64,000 nucleotides of DNA from Phenylobacterium sp. J426 (GCF_024699945.1 NZ_JAJOMY010000001.1:186001-250000), one strand, 5' to 3'. Counted from the first letter of the stretch, positions 8,955-17,550 are shown. Made by a program: numbers and translations. The notes: generated by a model from the sequence alone, not told the origin.

Positions 8955-9306
8955 TCGGATCTCCTTTCGTCAGCGTCGCCAGGTAGGCGTCCATCTTGTC
9001 GAAGCTGCCCTCCCAGAACCGGCGGTAGTGGGCGAGCCAGCCGTCCAGGTCGCGCAGCGGCCCGGCCTCCAGCTTGCAGGGCCGCCACTGCGCCTCCCGA
9101 CCGCGGCTGATCAGCCCCGCCTGCTCCAGCACCTTCAGATGCCGGGACACCGCCGGCAGGCTGATGTCGAACGGCTCGGCCAGCTCGTTCACCGTCGCCG
9201 CGCCCTGCGCGAGCCGGGCGAGGATCGCCCGGCGCGTGGGATCGGCCAGCGCCGAGAGCGTAGCGCTCAGGGGGTCCCTCTGCGGGTCGGCCTGCATGGT
9301 CATCAT
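8938..9306 (-). CDS. ArsR-family winged-helix transcriptional regulator
   Basis: A 122-residue DNA-binding protein. LSATLSALADPTRRAILARL opens the winged helix, TVNELAEPFDISLPAVSRHLKVLEQAGLI contains the recognition helix, and ISRGREAQWRPCKLEAGPL forms the wing. No CxC metal site is present, so it is probably not a metal sensor. It belongs to the regulator-plus-SRPBCC type. ATG at 9306 (a second lies at 9303) overlaps the end of the small membrane protein gene. The inverted repeat at 10197-10220 ahead of the operon is its most likely binding site, giving autoregulation. Confidence 0.88.
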   Translation of the reverse strand: MMTMQADPQRDPLSATLSALADPTRRAILARLAQGAATVNELAEPFDISLPAVSRHLKVLEQAGLISRGREAQWRPCKLEAGPLRDLDGWLAHYRRFWEGSFDKMDAYLATLTKGDPNGRKN

Positions 9307-9506
9307 CTCTCCGAACTCAGGCGCCTCAGCCACGGCGCGGCGTGAAAGGCGGCCATCAGCAGGTACATCGCCGTCATGCCGGTCAGCGGCGACGCGGACC
9401 CGGCCGAACAGATCACGCTCGAGGGTCCGCCGCTCGCCGCGCTCGCCAGCGCCATGATGGCGAAGGTCGGGGTCGCGGCCAGGCTCAGGGCGTCGGCCGG
9501 CCTCAT
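9303..9506 (-). CDS. Small membrane protein in the ArsR/SRPBCC operon
   Basis: A 67-residue protein with two hydrophobic stretches (LSLAATPTFAIMALASAASGG and GMTAMYLLMAAFHAAPWL). It is probably an inner-membrane hairpin. The MYLLMAAFHAAPWL ending looks conserved, since I recall similar small proteins next to ArsR/SRPBCC pairs in related genomes, but no function is known to me. Its ATG at 9506 overlaps the DUF899 stop by four bases and its own stop overlaps the regulator start. The coupling argues that it is a real gene of this operon. Confidence 0.6.
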   Translation of the reverse strand: MRPADALSLAATPTFAIMALASAASGGPSSVICSAGSASPLTGMTAMYLLMAAFHAAPWLRRLSSER

Positions 9507-10186
9507 GGCTCCGCCCCGTGCGGCCCATAGCGGTCGTGATAGTTCCACCAGCTGTAGGTCGGCGCCTGCGGATAGCCGGGCGGCGAGTCCTCCCAGGCTT
9601 CCTGCCGGCCCAGCGGCGACAGGTCGAGATAGCTCCAGACCGTGCCCATCCCCTCGTCGCCGCGCGCGTTGATGAAATAGGTCCGGTAGATCCGCCCGCC
9701 CTCGCGGATGAACACGTTGTGGCCGTGCCACTCGTCCACGCCGAAGTCGGCGTCGAAGCTGTCGGTGATGGTGTGCCAGGGGATGTGCATCCAGCCCATC
9801 CGCGTCCGGATGCGCGCCAGGTCGCCCTGCGAGCCGCGAGAGACGAAGCGCAGCGTCGTGTCCCGCGCGTTCAGGTGCGCCAGGTGCGAGACCTGGTCGG
9901 CGACCAGGGAACAGCCGCAGCAGCCGTTCTCGGGCCAGCCCCTGACGCCGGGATCGAAGAAGGCGCGATAGACGATCAGCTGCCGCCGGCCTTCGAACAG
10001 GTCCGCCAGGCTGGCGGGGCCGGTCGCCGTCTCGAAGACGTAGTCCTTCTCCACCCGCATCCACGGCATCCGCCGGCGCTCGGCGGCGAGCGCATCGCCC
10101 GCGCGGGTGTGGGCCTTCTCCTTGACCAGCAGCGCCTGCCGGGCGGCCTCCCAGGCGTCGGGCGAAACGATCGGCGGCGGCTGCAT
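9503..10186 (-). CDS. DUF899 (thioredoxin-like) family protein, first gene of the operon
   Basis: The 227-residue product follows the DUF899 pattern. It has an N-terminal helix with LLVKEKAHTRAGDALAAERRRMPW, then YVFETATGPASLADLFEGRRQLIVYRAFFDP. The GWPENGCCGCSLVADQV cysteine cluster sits where thioredoxins have their active site. YDRYGPHG lies near the end. The family is thought to be redox-related but is uncharacterised. ATG at 10186 follows TTAGGAAGCCCGAC (a good ribosome site), so it is preferred over an upstream TTG. It is the promoter-proximal gene of the five-gene unit DUF899, membrane protein, ArsR, SRPBCC and GST. Confidence 0.85.
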   Translation of the reverse strand: MQPPPIVSPDAWEAARQALLVKEKAHTRAGDALAAERRRMPWMRVEKDYVFETATGPASLADLFEGRRQLIVYRAFFDPGVRGWPENGCCGCSLVADQVSHLAHLNARDTTLRFVSRGSQGDLARIRTRMGWMHIPWHTITDSFDADFGVDEWHGHNVFIREGGRIYRTYFINARGDEGMGTVWSYLDLSPLGRQEAWEDSPPGYPQAPTYSWWNYHDRYGPHGAEP

Positions 10187-10196
10187 GTCGGGCTTC

Positions 10197-10220
10197 CTAA
10201 TTAGCAATCACGTTAATTAG
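10197..10220 (-). promoter_or_regulatory. Inverted-repeat operator ahead of the DUF899/ArsR operon
   Basis: CTAATTA (10197-10203) and TAATTAG (10214-10220) form a perfect 7-bp inverted repeat, 24 bp overall. It begins 11 bases upstream of the DUF899 ATG in an AT-rich island that stands out from the GC-rich surroundings. ArsR-type regulators bind such AT-rich dyads. The regulator encoded in the same operon is the obvious candidate ligand. The binding is inferred. Confidence 0.6.
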
Positions 10221-10297
10221 CCGGATTGTTAAATACGGAAGGCGGCGAGAGAGTCAAGATCGGGGTCGCGCCCCGGCCCCAGGCCGACCCGGCGCGT

Positions 10298-10510
10298 CTA
10301 GAAGACGGTGGTGGAAACGCCGGCCAGCAGCCGGTTGATGTGCGTCGCCAGCGCCTCGGCCTCGTCGCGCGCGACGCCCGGCCTGAGGTCCAGGGTGAAC
10401 AGCGAATTGCTGTAGGACGAAACCGCCCCGCTGGCGGGGAAGAACGCCAGGAAGACGACGCCGTCGCGGCCCTGCCGGACTTCACAGCGGTGGGCTTGAT
10501 CGGGACTCAT
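10298..10510 (-). CDS. Small hypothetical protein
   Basis: A 70-residue protein that I do not recognise. Its middle part, GVVFLAFFPASGAVSSYSNSLFTLDLRPG, looks like two beta strands, followed by a helix (ARDEAEALATHINRLLAG). ATG at 10510 overlaps the stop of the preceding 62-residue gene by four bases. The two are therefore read as one short operon, which supports both being real. Confidence 0.55.
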   Translation of the reverse strand: MSPDQAHRCEVRQGRDGVVFLAFFPASGAVSSYSNSLFTLDLRPGVARDEAEALATHINRLLAGVSTTVF

Positions 10511-10695
10511 TGCAGGATGCTCCGGTCGCCCTTGAGGCGTCGGCGGTTCAGCCGCTCGGCCAGATCGTCGGCTTCGGGCCACGAGAGGCCCGCCTGAGCC
10601 GACAGGCCCAGCATCACGGTCTCGCCCGTCCAGCGGTCGAAGACCGTCCACCCGCGGGCGTCGCGGCGGGTGTCGTATTGGATCGGGTTGGGCAT
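10507..10695 (-). CDS. Small hypothetical protein
   Basis: A 62-residue unrecognised protein: a basic strand region (PIQYDTRRDARGWTVFDRWTGE) and a helical end (WPEADDLAERLNRRRLKG). GGAGGAAG sits just before the ATG at 10695, so this start is preferred to the ATG at 10713. Its stop overlaps the start of the next small gene (ATGA). It lies 66 bases downstream of the cold shock gene on the same strand. Confidence 0.55.
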   Translation of the reverse strand: MPNPIQYDTRRDARGWTVFDRWTGETVMLGLSAQAGLSWPEADDLAERLNRRRLKGDRSILQ

Positions 10696-10761
10696 GGTCC
10701 GCTTCCTCCGCATGGGTCGGACGAAGGCGAGCGGGCCACGAGGGCCCGCTCCGCCCGAGGG

Positions 10762-10971
10762 TCAGGCGCCCTGCAGCTGGCCGGCCGAGGTCTTGCCGCT
10801 GCGCTGGTCGCGCTCCAGCTCGAAGCTCAGCTTCTGGCCTTCGTGCAGGCTGGCCATGCCGGCGCGTTCGACCGCCGAGATGTGCACGAACACGTCGTTG
10901 CCGCCGTCGTCAGGTTGGATGAAGCCGAAGCCCTTTTGGCCGTTGAACCACTTCACAGTCCCGGTGCTCAT
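10762..10971 (-). CDS. Cold shock protein, CspA family
   Basis: A 69-residue single cold-shock domain that binds single-stranded RNA and DNA and melts mRNA structure. [12 protein letters not shown] contains RNP1 and DVFVHI contains RNP2; the aromatic residues expected to stack on bases are present. ATG at 10971 is preceded by AAAGGGACG. An in-frame ATG at 10992 would add seven residues not typical of the family. The 227 bases upstream, as far as the next gene, are AT-richer than the rest and could hold the long leader usual for cold-shock mRNAs. Confidence 0.93.
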   Translation of the reverse strand: MSTGTVKWFNGQKGFGFIQPDDGGNDVFVHISAVERAGMASLHEGQKLSFELERDQRSGKTSAGQLQGA

Positions 10972-11198
10972 TTGATCGTCCCTTTCGGACATGAGTTCTC
11001 ACGCCCAAGAACAGGCTGTGAGATCAAATTTTCGGAGAGGGTCGAAAGACGAATCCGGATCGAAACCAAAGCTTCGACGGGGATGGCGCGCGAGCCAAAA
11101 CGATATTTGATCTGGCCAATATGCGCCTAGGCCGGAAGATCACCAAGTTTTATTTTCTATTTTCTGACTTCTTCATAAGGTCATGCTAGATATCGCGG

Positions 11199-11408
11199 AT
11201 GCGCATGACAATCGACAGGGCGGTGCTCACCGTCATTCCACGCGACGGCGGCTGGGCCGTCGAATTCGACGGCGACGTCTTCGGCCATTCGCGGGACAAG
11301 GACGTGGCTCGCGCTGCGGCCAACCGGCGGGCGCGCGAGGTCCAGGACGGCGGTCGCGCCTGCCAGGTCCGCGTGTATGGCGAACACGGCTTCTGGGCGG
11401 CCGCGTGA
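11199..11408 (+). CDS. Small hypothetical protein, DUF2188-like
   Basis: A 69-residue protein with the strand-helix-strand plan seen in the genes at 1471-1680 and 59055-59294. MTIDRAVLTVIPRDGGWAVEFDGDVFGHS is followed by an arginine-alanine helix (VARAAANRRAREV) and a strand (CQVRVYGEHGFW). ATG at 11199 is given as the start, but the next in-frame ATG at 11205 is equally possible. The stop overlaps the start of the following gene by one base (TGATG), so the two are coupled. Confidence 0.6.
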   Translation: MRMTIDRAVLTVIPRDGGWAVEFDGDVFGHSRDKDVARAAANRRAREVQDGGRACQVRVYGEHGFWAAA

Positions 11409-11668
11409 TGCGGGCTCCCCCTCCCCGTTCGGCGGTTCGCCGGCTCTCCCCCGCCGACCGGCTGCGCGGTCAGATCGAGGCGGCCGAGGCCGAGGGCGCG
11501 CTTCGGGCCGACATGGTGCTGCGGCTCACCCGCTCGGACGTCGACCACCTCAAGCGTGACACCTCGCTGGCCGTGACCGACATCAGCTTCGCGGCTGGCG
11601 TCATGCGCTTCCTGGGCGTCAAGATCGAGCAGGGCGGCGTCGCCGAGAGCGTTCTCGAGCAAGCCTAG
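11408..11668 (+). CDS. Small hypothetical protein coupled to the DUF2188-like gene
   Basis: An 86-residue protein that I do not recognise. It has a basic N-terminus (APPPRSAVRRLSPADRLRGQ) and then a mainly helical body (IEAAEAEGALRADMVLRLTRSDVDHLKR). The start is fixed by the one-base overlap with the preceding stop. The gene ends 18 bases before the stop of the converging antiporter gene. Confidence 0.55.
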   Translation: MRAPPPRSAVRRLSPADRLRGQIEAAEAEGALRADMVLRLTRSDVDHLKRDTSLAVTDISFAAGVMRFLGVKIEQGGVAESVLEQA

Positions 11669-11686
11669 GGGCCGCGCCGCTAGGCG

Positions 11687-12988
11687 CTAGCCATAGGGCT
11701 GGCCATAGGGCTGGGACGGCGCTGCGGCCTCGGGCTCCCCCGGCGCCTGGGGCGGCTTCGGCGGCTTGCCCGAAAGCCGGTCCGCCAGCTTGAACACGAA
11801 CGGGTTCAGCACGATCGAGATCAGGGCGCCGGCCAGGATCAGGTCGTGTGTCTCCCGGCTCAGCGCCTCCAGCTTCAGCCCAACGCCCGCGAGGATGAAC
11901 GAGAACTCGCCGATCTGGGCGAGGCTGGCGGCGATCAGCAGGCTCGGCATCCGTTCCAGCTTGAACAGGCTGGTGATGGCCAGCGCCGCCAACGCCTTGC
12001 CGCCGACGATGATCGCCACCACCAGGGCCACCGCGATCGGCTGCTCCAGCAGCACGCGCGGATCGAACAGCATCCCCACCGACACGAAGAACAACACAGC
12101 GAAGGCGTCGCGCAGCGGCAGGGCCCGCTCCGCCGCGTTGTGGCCGAGCGGCGTGCCGTTCAGAACCAGGCCGGCGATGAAGGCGCCCAGGGCGAATGAG
12201 GCCCCGAAGACCGCATAGGCCAGGTAGGCGATGCCTAGCGAGATGGCGAGCACGCCGAGGGTGAACAGCTCCCGCGAGCGCGTGTGGGCGATCCGCACCA
12301 GCACCCACGGCAGCACCCGGCCGCCGACCAGCAGCATGAAAGCGACGAAGATGCCGATCGAGAGCAACGTGCCGCCGATCTTCAGGCCCACCGCCCCCCA
12401 GTCCGCGCCCGGGCCGGCGCCCTGCACGGCGCCCTGCGCCGCGGCGGCTTCCGGGACGGCTCCGGCCGTGGCCACCAGCGGGATCAGCACCAGGGCCACG
12501 ACCATTACCAGGTCCTCGACGATCAGCCAGCCCACCGCGATGCGCCCGGTTTCCGTCTTGACCTGTTTTCGCTCCTCCAGGGCGCGCAGCAGCACGACTG
12601 TCGAGGCCACGGAGAGCGAGAAGCCCATCAGGGCCGCCTCGACGTCGTTCAACCCCATGAAGAAGCGGCCGACCGCCCATCCCAGGGCCGTGGCCGCCGC
12701 GATCTGGAACAAGGCGCCGGGCACGGCGACCTTGCGCACCTGGAGCAGGTCCCGGGGCGAGAAGTGCAGCCCCACGCCGAACATCAGCAGGATGACGCCG
12801 ATCTCGGCGAGTTGCTGGGCCAGGCCCGCGTCGGCCACCCAGCCGGGGGTGAACGGTCCAACGACCACGCCCGCCAGGAGGTAGCCCACCAGGGGCGACA
12901 GCTTGAACCGCAGCGCCAGCATGCCCAGCACGAAGGCCAGCACGAAGCCGGCCACCAGCATCAGGATCAGACTGTCGTCGTGCGGCAT
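11687..12988 (-). CDS. CPA2-family cation:proton antiporter (KefB/YbaL-like, no RCK domain)
   Basis: A 433-residue inner-membrane protein with about twelve hydrophobic segments. It exchanges K+ or Na+ for protons. GYLLAGVVVGPFTPGW, FGVGLHFSPRDLL, LSVASTVVLLRALEE, GWLIVEDLVMVV and the last segment SLAQIGEFSFIL are hallmarks of the Kef/YbaL branch. After the last segment there is only a proline-rich tail. The NAD-binding RCK domain of KefB/C and YbaL is missing, so gating must differ or come from a separate protein. ATG at 12988 is preferred over a TTG at 13045. Confidence 0.88.
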   Translation of the reverse strand: MPHDDSLILMLVAGFVLAFVLGMLALRFKLSPLVGYLLAGVVVGPFTPGWVADAGLAQQLAEIGVILLMFGVGLHFSPRDLLQVRKVAVPGALFQIAAATALGWAVGRFFMGLNDVEAALMGFSLSVASTVVLLRALEERKQVKTETGRIAVGWLIVEDLVMVVALVLIPLVATAGAVPEAAAAQGAVQGAGPGADWGAVGLKIGGTLLSIGIFVAFMLLVGGRVLPWVLVRIAHTRSRELFTLGVLAISLGIAYLAYAVFGASFALGAFIAGLVLNGTPLGHNAAERALPLRDAFAVLFFVSVGMLFDPRVLLEQPIAVALVVAIIVGGKALAALAITSLFKLERMPSLLIAASLAQIGEFSFILAGVGLKLEALSRETHDLILAGALISIVLNPFVFKLADRLSGKPPKPPQAPGEPEAAAPSQPYGQPYG

Positions 12989-13068
12989 CAGGGCTCCATC
13001 TTGTCGGGGAGCTTCCGAGGTGCAGGCCCCGACCGGCGGGGTCAACCCCGCGGCGGCAGAAAACTGCG

Positions 13069-14017
13069 CTATGCCGGTTTGCGGATCACCGCCGTCACCA
13101 CCGCGATCCGTTCGACGTCGGCGTAGACGTCGCGCTCGAGGTCCTCGCCGAACACGTCGGGATCGGTCTCGCGGTAGTCGAGCTCTGCGCCTTCCGCCGC
13201 GGCCAGCTCCGCCAGGCCTTCGCGCAGTTCATCGCGGCCGCCGTCCAGGATGGCGCTGCCGGTGTAGAGCAGCAGCCGCCCGCCCGGCTCCAGCACCTCC
13301 AGCGCGGCCTTCGCCCAGTCGACCGACAGCCGGCCGCCGTGCAGGTCGCCCCCCATCCCGATAGCTCTGGCCAGAATCGGCCATGTAGGGCGGGTTGGCC
13401 AGCACCACCGAGGCGCCCGGCGCCACCCCGTCCAGTCCGCTGGTCCTCAGCATCGACAGCGCCGCCCCGGCATGCGCCGCATTGATCCGCGCCAGCCGGA
13501 GCGCCATCGGGTTGATGTCCGTCATCGTCAGGTCCGCGCCGGGCGCTGCGAGCGCGGCCGTCAGGGCGCCGACCCCGGCGCCGCCGCCCACGTCGACGAT
13601 CCGGCCGCCGTCCGAGGCATCCAGTTCGCGCAGGATGAAGTCGGCGAACCGGTAGCTGTCGGGCCCGAGGAAGACGGAATCCTTCTCGACGGTCGGGAAG
13701 GCCGAATGCAGGAAGAGCCGCCCCTTCAGGCGGGCGACCCGCACACGGCTCCGGGCGAGACCGTCGCCAAGCTCGGCCAGCAGGTCGGCGGCGCGCAGCG
13801 CCTGGATCAGGAAGACTGGCGCATCGGCGGTCTGGAACGGCAGGCTCCAGCCCAGCACGTCCCGCAGGTCCCCAGTACGCGCCGTCGCCCGCCGGGCGAT
13901 CACCCGCCGATGCGTGGCCGGCGTCGGCGGCGTGAAGTCGTAGCCGCGCCGCTCCAGCTCGGCGAGCAGGGTCGTCAGCGCCACGTCGGGGTCGCTCAGC
14001 TTGGCCGATCCATCCAT
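13069..14017 (-). CDS. Class I SAM-dependent methyltransferase, small-domain (RsmC/HemK-like) type (one-base frameshift)
   Basis: About 315 residues. An N-terminal helical part is followed by the methyltransferase core: GGRIVDVGGGAGVGALTAAL (motif I), LTMTDINPMALRLARINAAHAG (motif II) and SVVLANPPYM, the NPPY motif of enzymes that methylate a planar amide or amine. The frame then breaks. Taking one C out of the six-C run at 13349-13354 rejoins SYRDGGDLHGGRLSVDWAKAALEVL and the C-terminal strands (GGRLLLYTGSAI). ATG at 14017 keeps it clear of the divergent xth gene. The substrate (rRNA, protein or small molecule) is not resolved. Confidence 0.78.
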
Positions 14018-14069
14018 GCGCCAATCAAAGCCCGAACCGGTCGCCCGTTCCGGCCGTTGAACCGCGACC

Positions 14070-14848
14070 ATGCGTATCGCCACCTACAATGTGAACGGCG
14101 TCAACGGCCGCCTGCCCGTGCTGCTCCGCTGGCTGGAAGAGGCTCAGCCGGACGTCGTCTGCCTCCAGGAGCTCAAGGGCCCGACGAGCGCTTCCCGCGG
14201 GAAGCCATCGAAAAGGTCGGCTACGGGGCCATCTGGCACGGCCAGAAGAGCTGGAACGGCGTGGCGATCCTGGCCCGCGGCGGAGAGCCGGTGGAGGTGC
14301 GCCGCGGCCTGCCCGTCGTCGATCCCGAGGACGTCCAGAGCCGCTACCTCGAGGCCGCCGTGAACGGCCTGCTGATCGGCTGTCTCTATCTGCCCAACGG
14401 CAATCCCGCCCCGGGCCCGAAATTCGACTACAAGCTGCGCTGGTTCGATCGGCTGCTCGCCCACGGCCGGAGCCTGATCGACCAGCAGGTTCCGGCTCTT
14501 CTCGTCGGCGACTTCAACGTCATGCCGACCGACCTCGACGTCTACAAGCCCGAGCGCTGGCTCGACGACGCCCTCTTCCGCCCCGAGGTGCGGGACGCCT
14601 ACGCCAGGCTGCTGGCGCAGGGCTGGACCGACAGCCTCCGACTCCTGCATCCGGGCGAGCGGATCTACACCTTCTGGGATTACTTCCGGAACGCCTACGC
14701 CCGCGACGCCGGCCTGCGCATCGACCACCTGCTGCTCAGTCCGCCCGTCGCGCCCCGCCTGGAGGCCGCCGGCGTCGATCGGCACGTCCGTGGATGGGAC
14801 AAGACCAGCGACCACGCGCCCACCTGGATCGAGCTCGCCGGGTCGTAG
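14070..14848 (+). CDS. xth: Exodeoxyribonuclease III (one-base frameshift)
   Basis: About 259 residues. The enzyme cuts DNA at abasic sites and chews 3' ends in base excision repair. MRIATYNVNGVNGRLPVLLRWL and DVVCLQELK hold the metal-binding Asn and Glu. The following residues are read in another frame: DERFPREAIEKVGYGAIWHG, then SWNGVAILAR, LLVGDFNVMPTDLDVY, FWDYFRNAYARDAGLRIDHLL and the terminal TSDHAPTWIEL with the catalytic His. One base missing in the GGGCCC stretch at 14177-14182 restores LKGPDERFP. The gene is complete otherwise. It is divergent from the methyltransferase gene. Confidence 0.88.
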
Positions 14849-15012
14849 AATCCCATAGTCTCGCTCGATGGAGAACCCGCTCAGGATAGACGCGCCGAAC
14901 GACCGAACGTCGCGCGTCGAAGCGTCCGGCGATTCCGTGCACGCGTATCTGCTACATCGCCGGCTTCTCGCACCTTGACCCGACCCCACGTTATGCGGAC
15001 GTGTTCCCCCGG

Positions 15013-15399
15013 ATGAGCCCGTACATTCTCATTGCCGACGACGACCCGCTGTTGCGCGCGATCCTGGAGCACAAGCTGGAGGCGGCGGGCTACGCCGTGA
15101 AGAGCGTCGAGGACGGCCGCGCCGCCCTCGAGGCGGCCGCCGAGGACATCCCGGGCGTCGTCGTGTTGGACGCGATGATGCCGGTGATGGACGGCTTCGA
15201 GGCTCTGCGTCGGTTCAAGCAGGATCCCCGGTTGGCCGACGTCGCCATCATCATGCTCACCGCGCTCAAGCGCGAGGCCGACATCGTCAGCGCGCTGAAG
15301 CTGGGGGCCGCCGACTATGTGCCCAAGCCCTTCAACCCGGACGAACTGGTCGCCCGCCTCGACCGCCTGATGAGCGGCCTGCGCGGAGCCTCGGCTTGA
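15013..15399 (+). CDS. Single-domain response regulator (CheY-like), first gene of a polysaccharide-type operon
   Basis: The 128-residue receiver domain has no output domain. The acidic pocket is at Asp9-Asp11, the phospho-acceptor is Asp53 (VVVLDAMMPVMDG), the switch threonine is Thr83 and the conserved lysine is Lys105 (PKPF). All functional residues are present. It must act through a protein partner. Downstream genes are coupled, since its TGA overlaps the TTG start of the TPR/beta-barrel gene. The standalone HPt protein (18979) and the sensor kinase (19325) beside the operon are the obvious phosphate donors. ATG at 15013 is chosen over GTG at 15001. Confidence 0.88.
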   Translation: MSPYILIADDDPLLRAILEHKLEAAGYAVKSVEDGRAALEAAAEDIPGVVVLDAMMPVMDGFEALRRFKQDPRLADVAIIMLTALKREADIVSALKLGAADYVPKPFNPDELVARLDRLMSGLRGASA

Positions 15400-16505
15400 A
15401 GCCTCTGGTCCTCGCGGCGGCGCTCGCCGCCGCCGCCGTTCCCGCCCTTGCCCAGCCCGCCGCCGATCCGCTCGCGACGGGCGCCGAGCTGCGCCGCGCC
15501 GGCCGGGCCGCGGAGGCCATTCCGCATCTGGAGGCCGCCAGCCGCACGCAGTCGGCCGACGCCGACGTCTGGCTCAATCTCGGCTTGGCCTACGCGGCCG
15601 TCGGCCGCTTCGACGACGCCGACCGCGCCCTCGCCGAAGCCCAGCGCCTGGCGCCGGACTACGCCGACGTGGCCGTCGCCCGCGCCCGCGTCGCCTTCTT
15701 CCGCGGCGACTACGACGAGGCCGATCGCCGGCTGGCGCCCGCCCTGACCGCCCGGCCGCCCGGCCCCGACGCCCTCGCTTTGCAGGCCCAGGTGGCCGCC
15801 GCCCGCCGCACGCCGCCGGAGGCCGAGGGCGCCGCCCGCTGGCGGCTGGACGCCGGGGCGACCTACGGCGACCGCACCCGCGGCCTGTCGTCGACCCGGA
15901 TCGGCAACCTCGCCCTCAGCCGCACCCGGGGTGGCCTCACCCTCGGCGGCGCGCTGGAGCACGCGCGCCAGTTCGGCGCCGCCGACACCTATGTCGAAGG
16001 GCTCGTGGCCAACCGCGCCGGATACCTCGCCGTGGGCGGGACGCCGAAGGCCGACTTCCGGCCGAAGGTCGCTGTCCGCGCGGGCGCGGCGACGCGGCCG
16101 AAGCCCTTCGGAGACGGCTGGGGCGCGAGCCTCGGCCTCGACGGCGGCTACGCGCGCTACGCCGTGGGCGACGTCTGGAGCCTGCACCCGTCGCTCACCC
16201 TCTCGCGCGGCGAGGCCGTGTCGCTCACCGCCCGGTGGATCAACGTCGTCGACGAAGCGGACGAGCACCGCGCCGGCTACGCCCTGCGCGCCGCATGGCG
16301 ACCCGCCGCGCCGCTGCAGCTCTCGGGCGGCTGGAGCAACGCGCCGGAGTCCAGCGAGGGCGTCACCGTGCGGGTGAAGGCGGTCGCGCTCGGCCTGGCC
16401 TATGACGTCTCGGACGACCTCACCCTTCGCCTGGATGGCGTGCGCGAGGATCGCGCCGCCTATGACCAGGACCTCGTCAGCCTCGGCTTCACCCGGCGCT
16501 TCTGA
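15396..16505 (+). CDS. TPR plus YaiO-type outer-membrane beta-barrel protein
   Basis: A 369-residue exported protein with signal MKPLVLAAALAAAAVPALA. Residues 25-140 carry TPR-like helical repeats (LNLGLAYAAVGRFDDADRAL and later repeats). Residues 150-369 are alternating amphipathic strands (WRLDAGATYGDRTRGLSS, NLALSRTRGGLTLGGALEH and others) ending in DLVSLGFTRRF, with a terminal phenylalanine as in outer-membrane barrels. The plan resembles YaiO, and in outline PgaA, where TPR plus barrel export a polysaccharide. TTG at 15396 is the start, overlapping the regulator stop (TTGA). A short gap separates it from the HEAT gene. Confidence 0.75.
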   Translation: MKPLVLAAALAAAAVPALAQPAADPLATGAELRRAGRAAEAIPHLEAASRTQSADADVWLNLGLAYAAVGRFDDADRALAEAQRLAPDYADVAVARARVAFFRGDYDEADRRLAPALTARPPGPDALALQAQVAAARRTPPEAEGAARWRLDAGATYGDRTRGLSSTRIGNLALSRTRGGLTLGGALEHARQFGAADTYVEGLVANRAGYLAVGGTPKADFRPKVAVRAGAATRPKPFGDGWGASLGLDGGYARYAVGDVWSLHPSLTLSRGEAVSLTARWINVVDEADEHRAGYALRAAWRPAAPLQLSGGWSNAPESSEGVTVRVKAVALGLAYDVSDDLTLRLDGVREDRAAYDQDLVSLGFTRRF

Positions 16506-16506
16506 G

Positions 16507-17550
16507 GTGTCGCTGCTCCTCGCCATCTGGGCCATCGCGCTCGTGCTCATGGCCATGGCGTTGAGCTGGATGGCCGCTCTGATCGTGCAGCGCCTGGTGG
16601 GCGCGCGGCTGCAACGGCGGCGCGTGGCGCGCCGCCGGGCGATCGAATTCGCGCTGCTCGCCGTGATGCAGGGGCGCGCCGACGCCGCCCTGGCGCTGCG
16701 GCCCTACCAGGACGACCCGCGCCTGATCGCCGAGACCCTGCTCGACTTCCTGGGCGTGGTCCGGGGCCGTGACCGGGAGCTGGTTGTCGAAGCCCTGGAG
16801 GCGATCGGCGTGCCGGGCCGCCTTCGGCGGCGGCTGTCCACCGGAGCCTGGCCTGGCCGCCTCGCCGCCGCCGAGGCGCTCGCCGCCTTTCCCGGCCCTG
16901 AGACCGAGGCCGCGCTGCGCAGACTGGCGGACCGCTCGCCCGAGGCGCGCCTGACGGCGCTGGAGGCCCTGGCGCGCGCCGGCGGCCAGGTCTCGGTCGA
17001 CCAGCTCCTCGACGCCGCCTCGCAGGGCGATCTGCGCCTGACCGGCCGCTTCGCCGAATTCCTGCGCGAACAGGCCGCGGCCGATCCGGCCGGCGCGAGC
17101 CTGGCGTTGGCGCGCGACGACCTCGCCCCCGAACTGCGCATCCTGGTCCTCGACGCCCTGGGCGGCAGCGGAGACTACAACGCCATCACCGTCCTGGCGG
17201 AAAATGCGCGGCGGCCCGAGCCTCTCGTCCGGGCGGCCGCCGTCCGCGCGCTCGGCCGGCTGCAGCATCCCGCCGGCCAGACGGCCATCGCCGCGGGCCT
17301 CGACGATCCTGACGCTGAGGTCCGCGCGGCCGCCGCGGAGGCCGCCGGCGAAGCCCGCCTGCCCAAGCTGGCCGAGGCGCTCTACGGCCGCCTGTCCGAC
17401 GACGCCTGGCGGGTGCGCTTCCAGGCCGCCGCCTCGCTCGGCCGGCTGGGCGAGCCCGGCCTCGAGCGGCTCCGCACCGCCGCCGCCCTCTCCGAACCCG
17501 CGCCGCAGCGCGCCGCCTCGCTCACCCTCGCCGAGCTGGGGGTGGTCTGA
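16507..17550 (+). CDS. Membrane-anchored HEAT-repeat protein
   Basis: 347 residues. The N-terminus (VSLLLAIWAIALVLMAMALSWMAALIV) is one membrane segment, followed by a very basic cytoplasmic border (ARLQRRRVARRRA). The rest is a chain of HEAT-like helical pairs, for example PLVRAAAVRALGRLQHPAGQ and AEVRAAAAEAAGEARLPKLAEAL, that should form a curved protein-binding scaffold. GTG at 16507 lies directly after the stop of the barrel gene. Its TGA overlaps the ATG of the glycosyltransferase. It has no catalytic motif and probably holds or regulates the synthase next door, by inference from position. Confidence 0.75.
   Translation: MSLLLAIWAIALVLMAMALSWMAALIVQRLVGARLQRRRVARRRAIEFALLAVMQGRADAALALRPYQDDPRLIAETLLDFLGVVRGRDRELVVEALEAIGVPGRLRRRLSTGAWPGRLAAAEALAAFPGPETEAALRRLADRSPEARLTALEALARAGGQVSVDQLLDAASQGDLRLTGRFAEFLREQAAADPAGASLALARDDLAPELRILVLDALGGSGDYNAITVLAENARRPEPLVRAAAVRALGRLQHPAGQTAIAAGLDDPDAEVRAAAAEAAGEARLPKLAEALYGRLSDDAWRVRFQAAASLGRLGEPGLERLRTAAALSEPAPQRAASLTLAELGVV

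Noticed and set aside
10762-11198. A cold-shock RNA thermometer or riboswitch upstream of the cold shock gene
   Set aside because: The leader is AT-richer and long, but I could not identify a conserved structure by eye, so no RNA feature is claimed.
14849-15012. A Caulobacter-type promoter (GCTACATC near 14951, TTGACC at 14975) ahead of the receiver gene
   Set aside because: The two boxes are in the wrong order and at the wrong spacing for one promoter; the match is likely chance.
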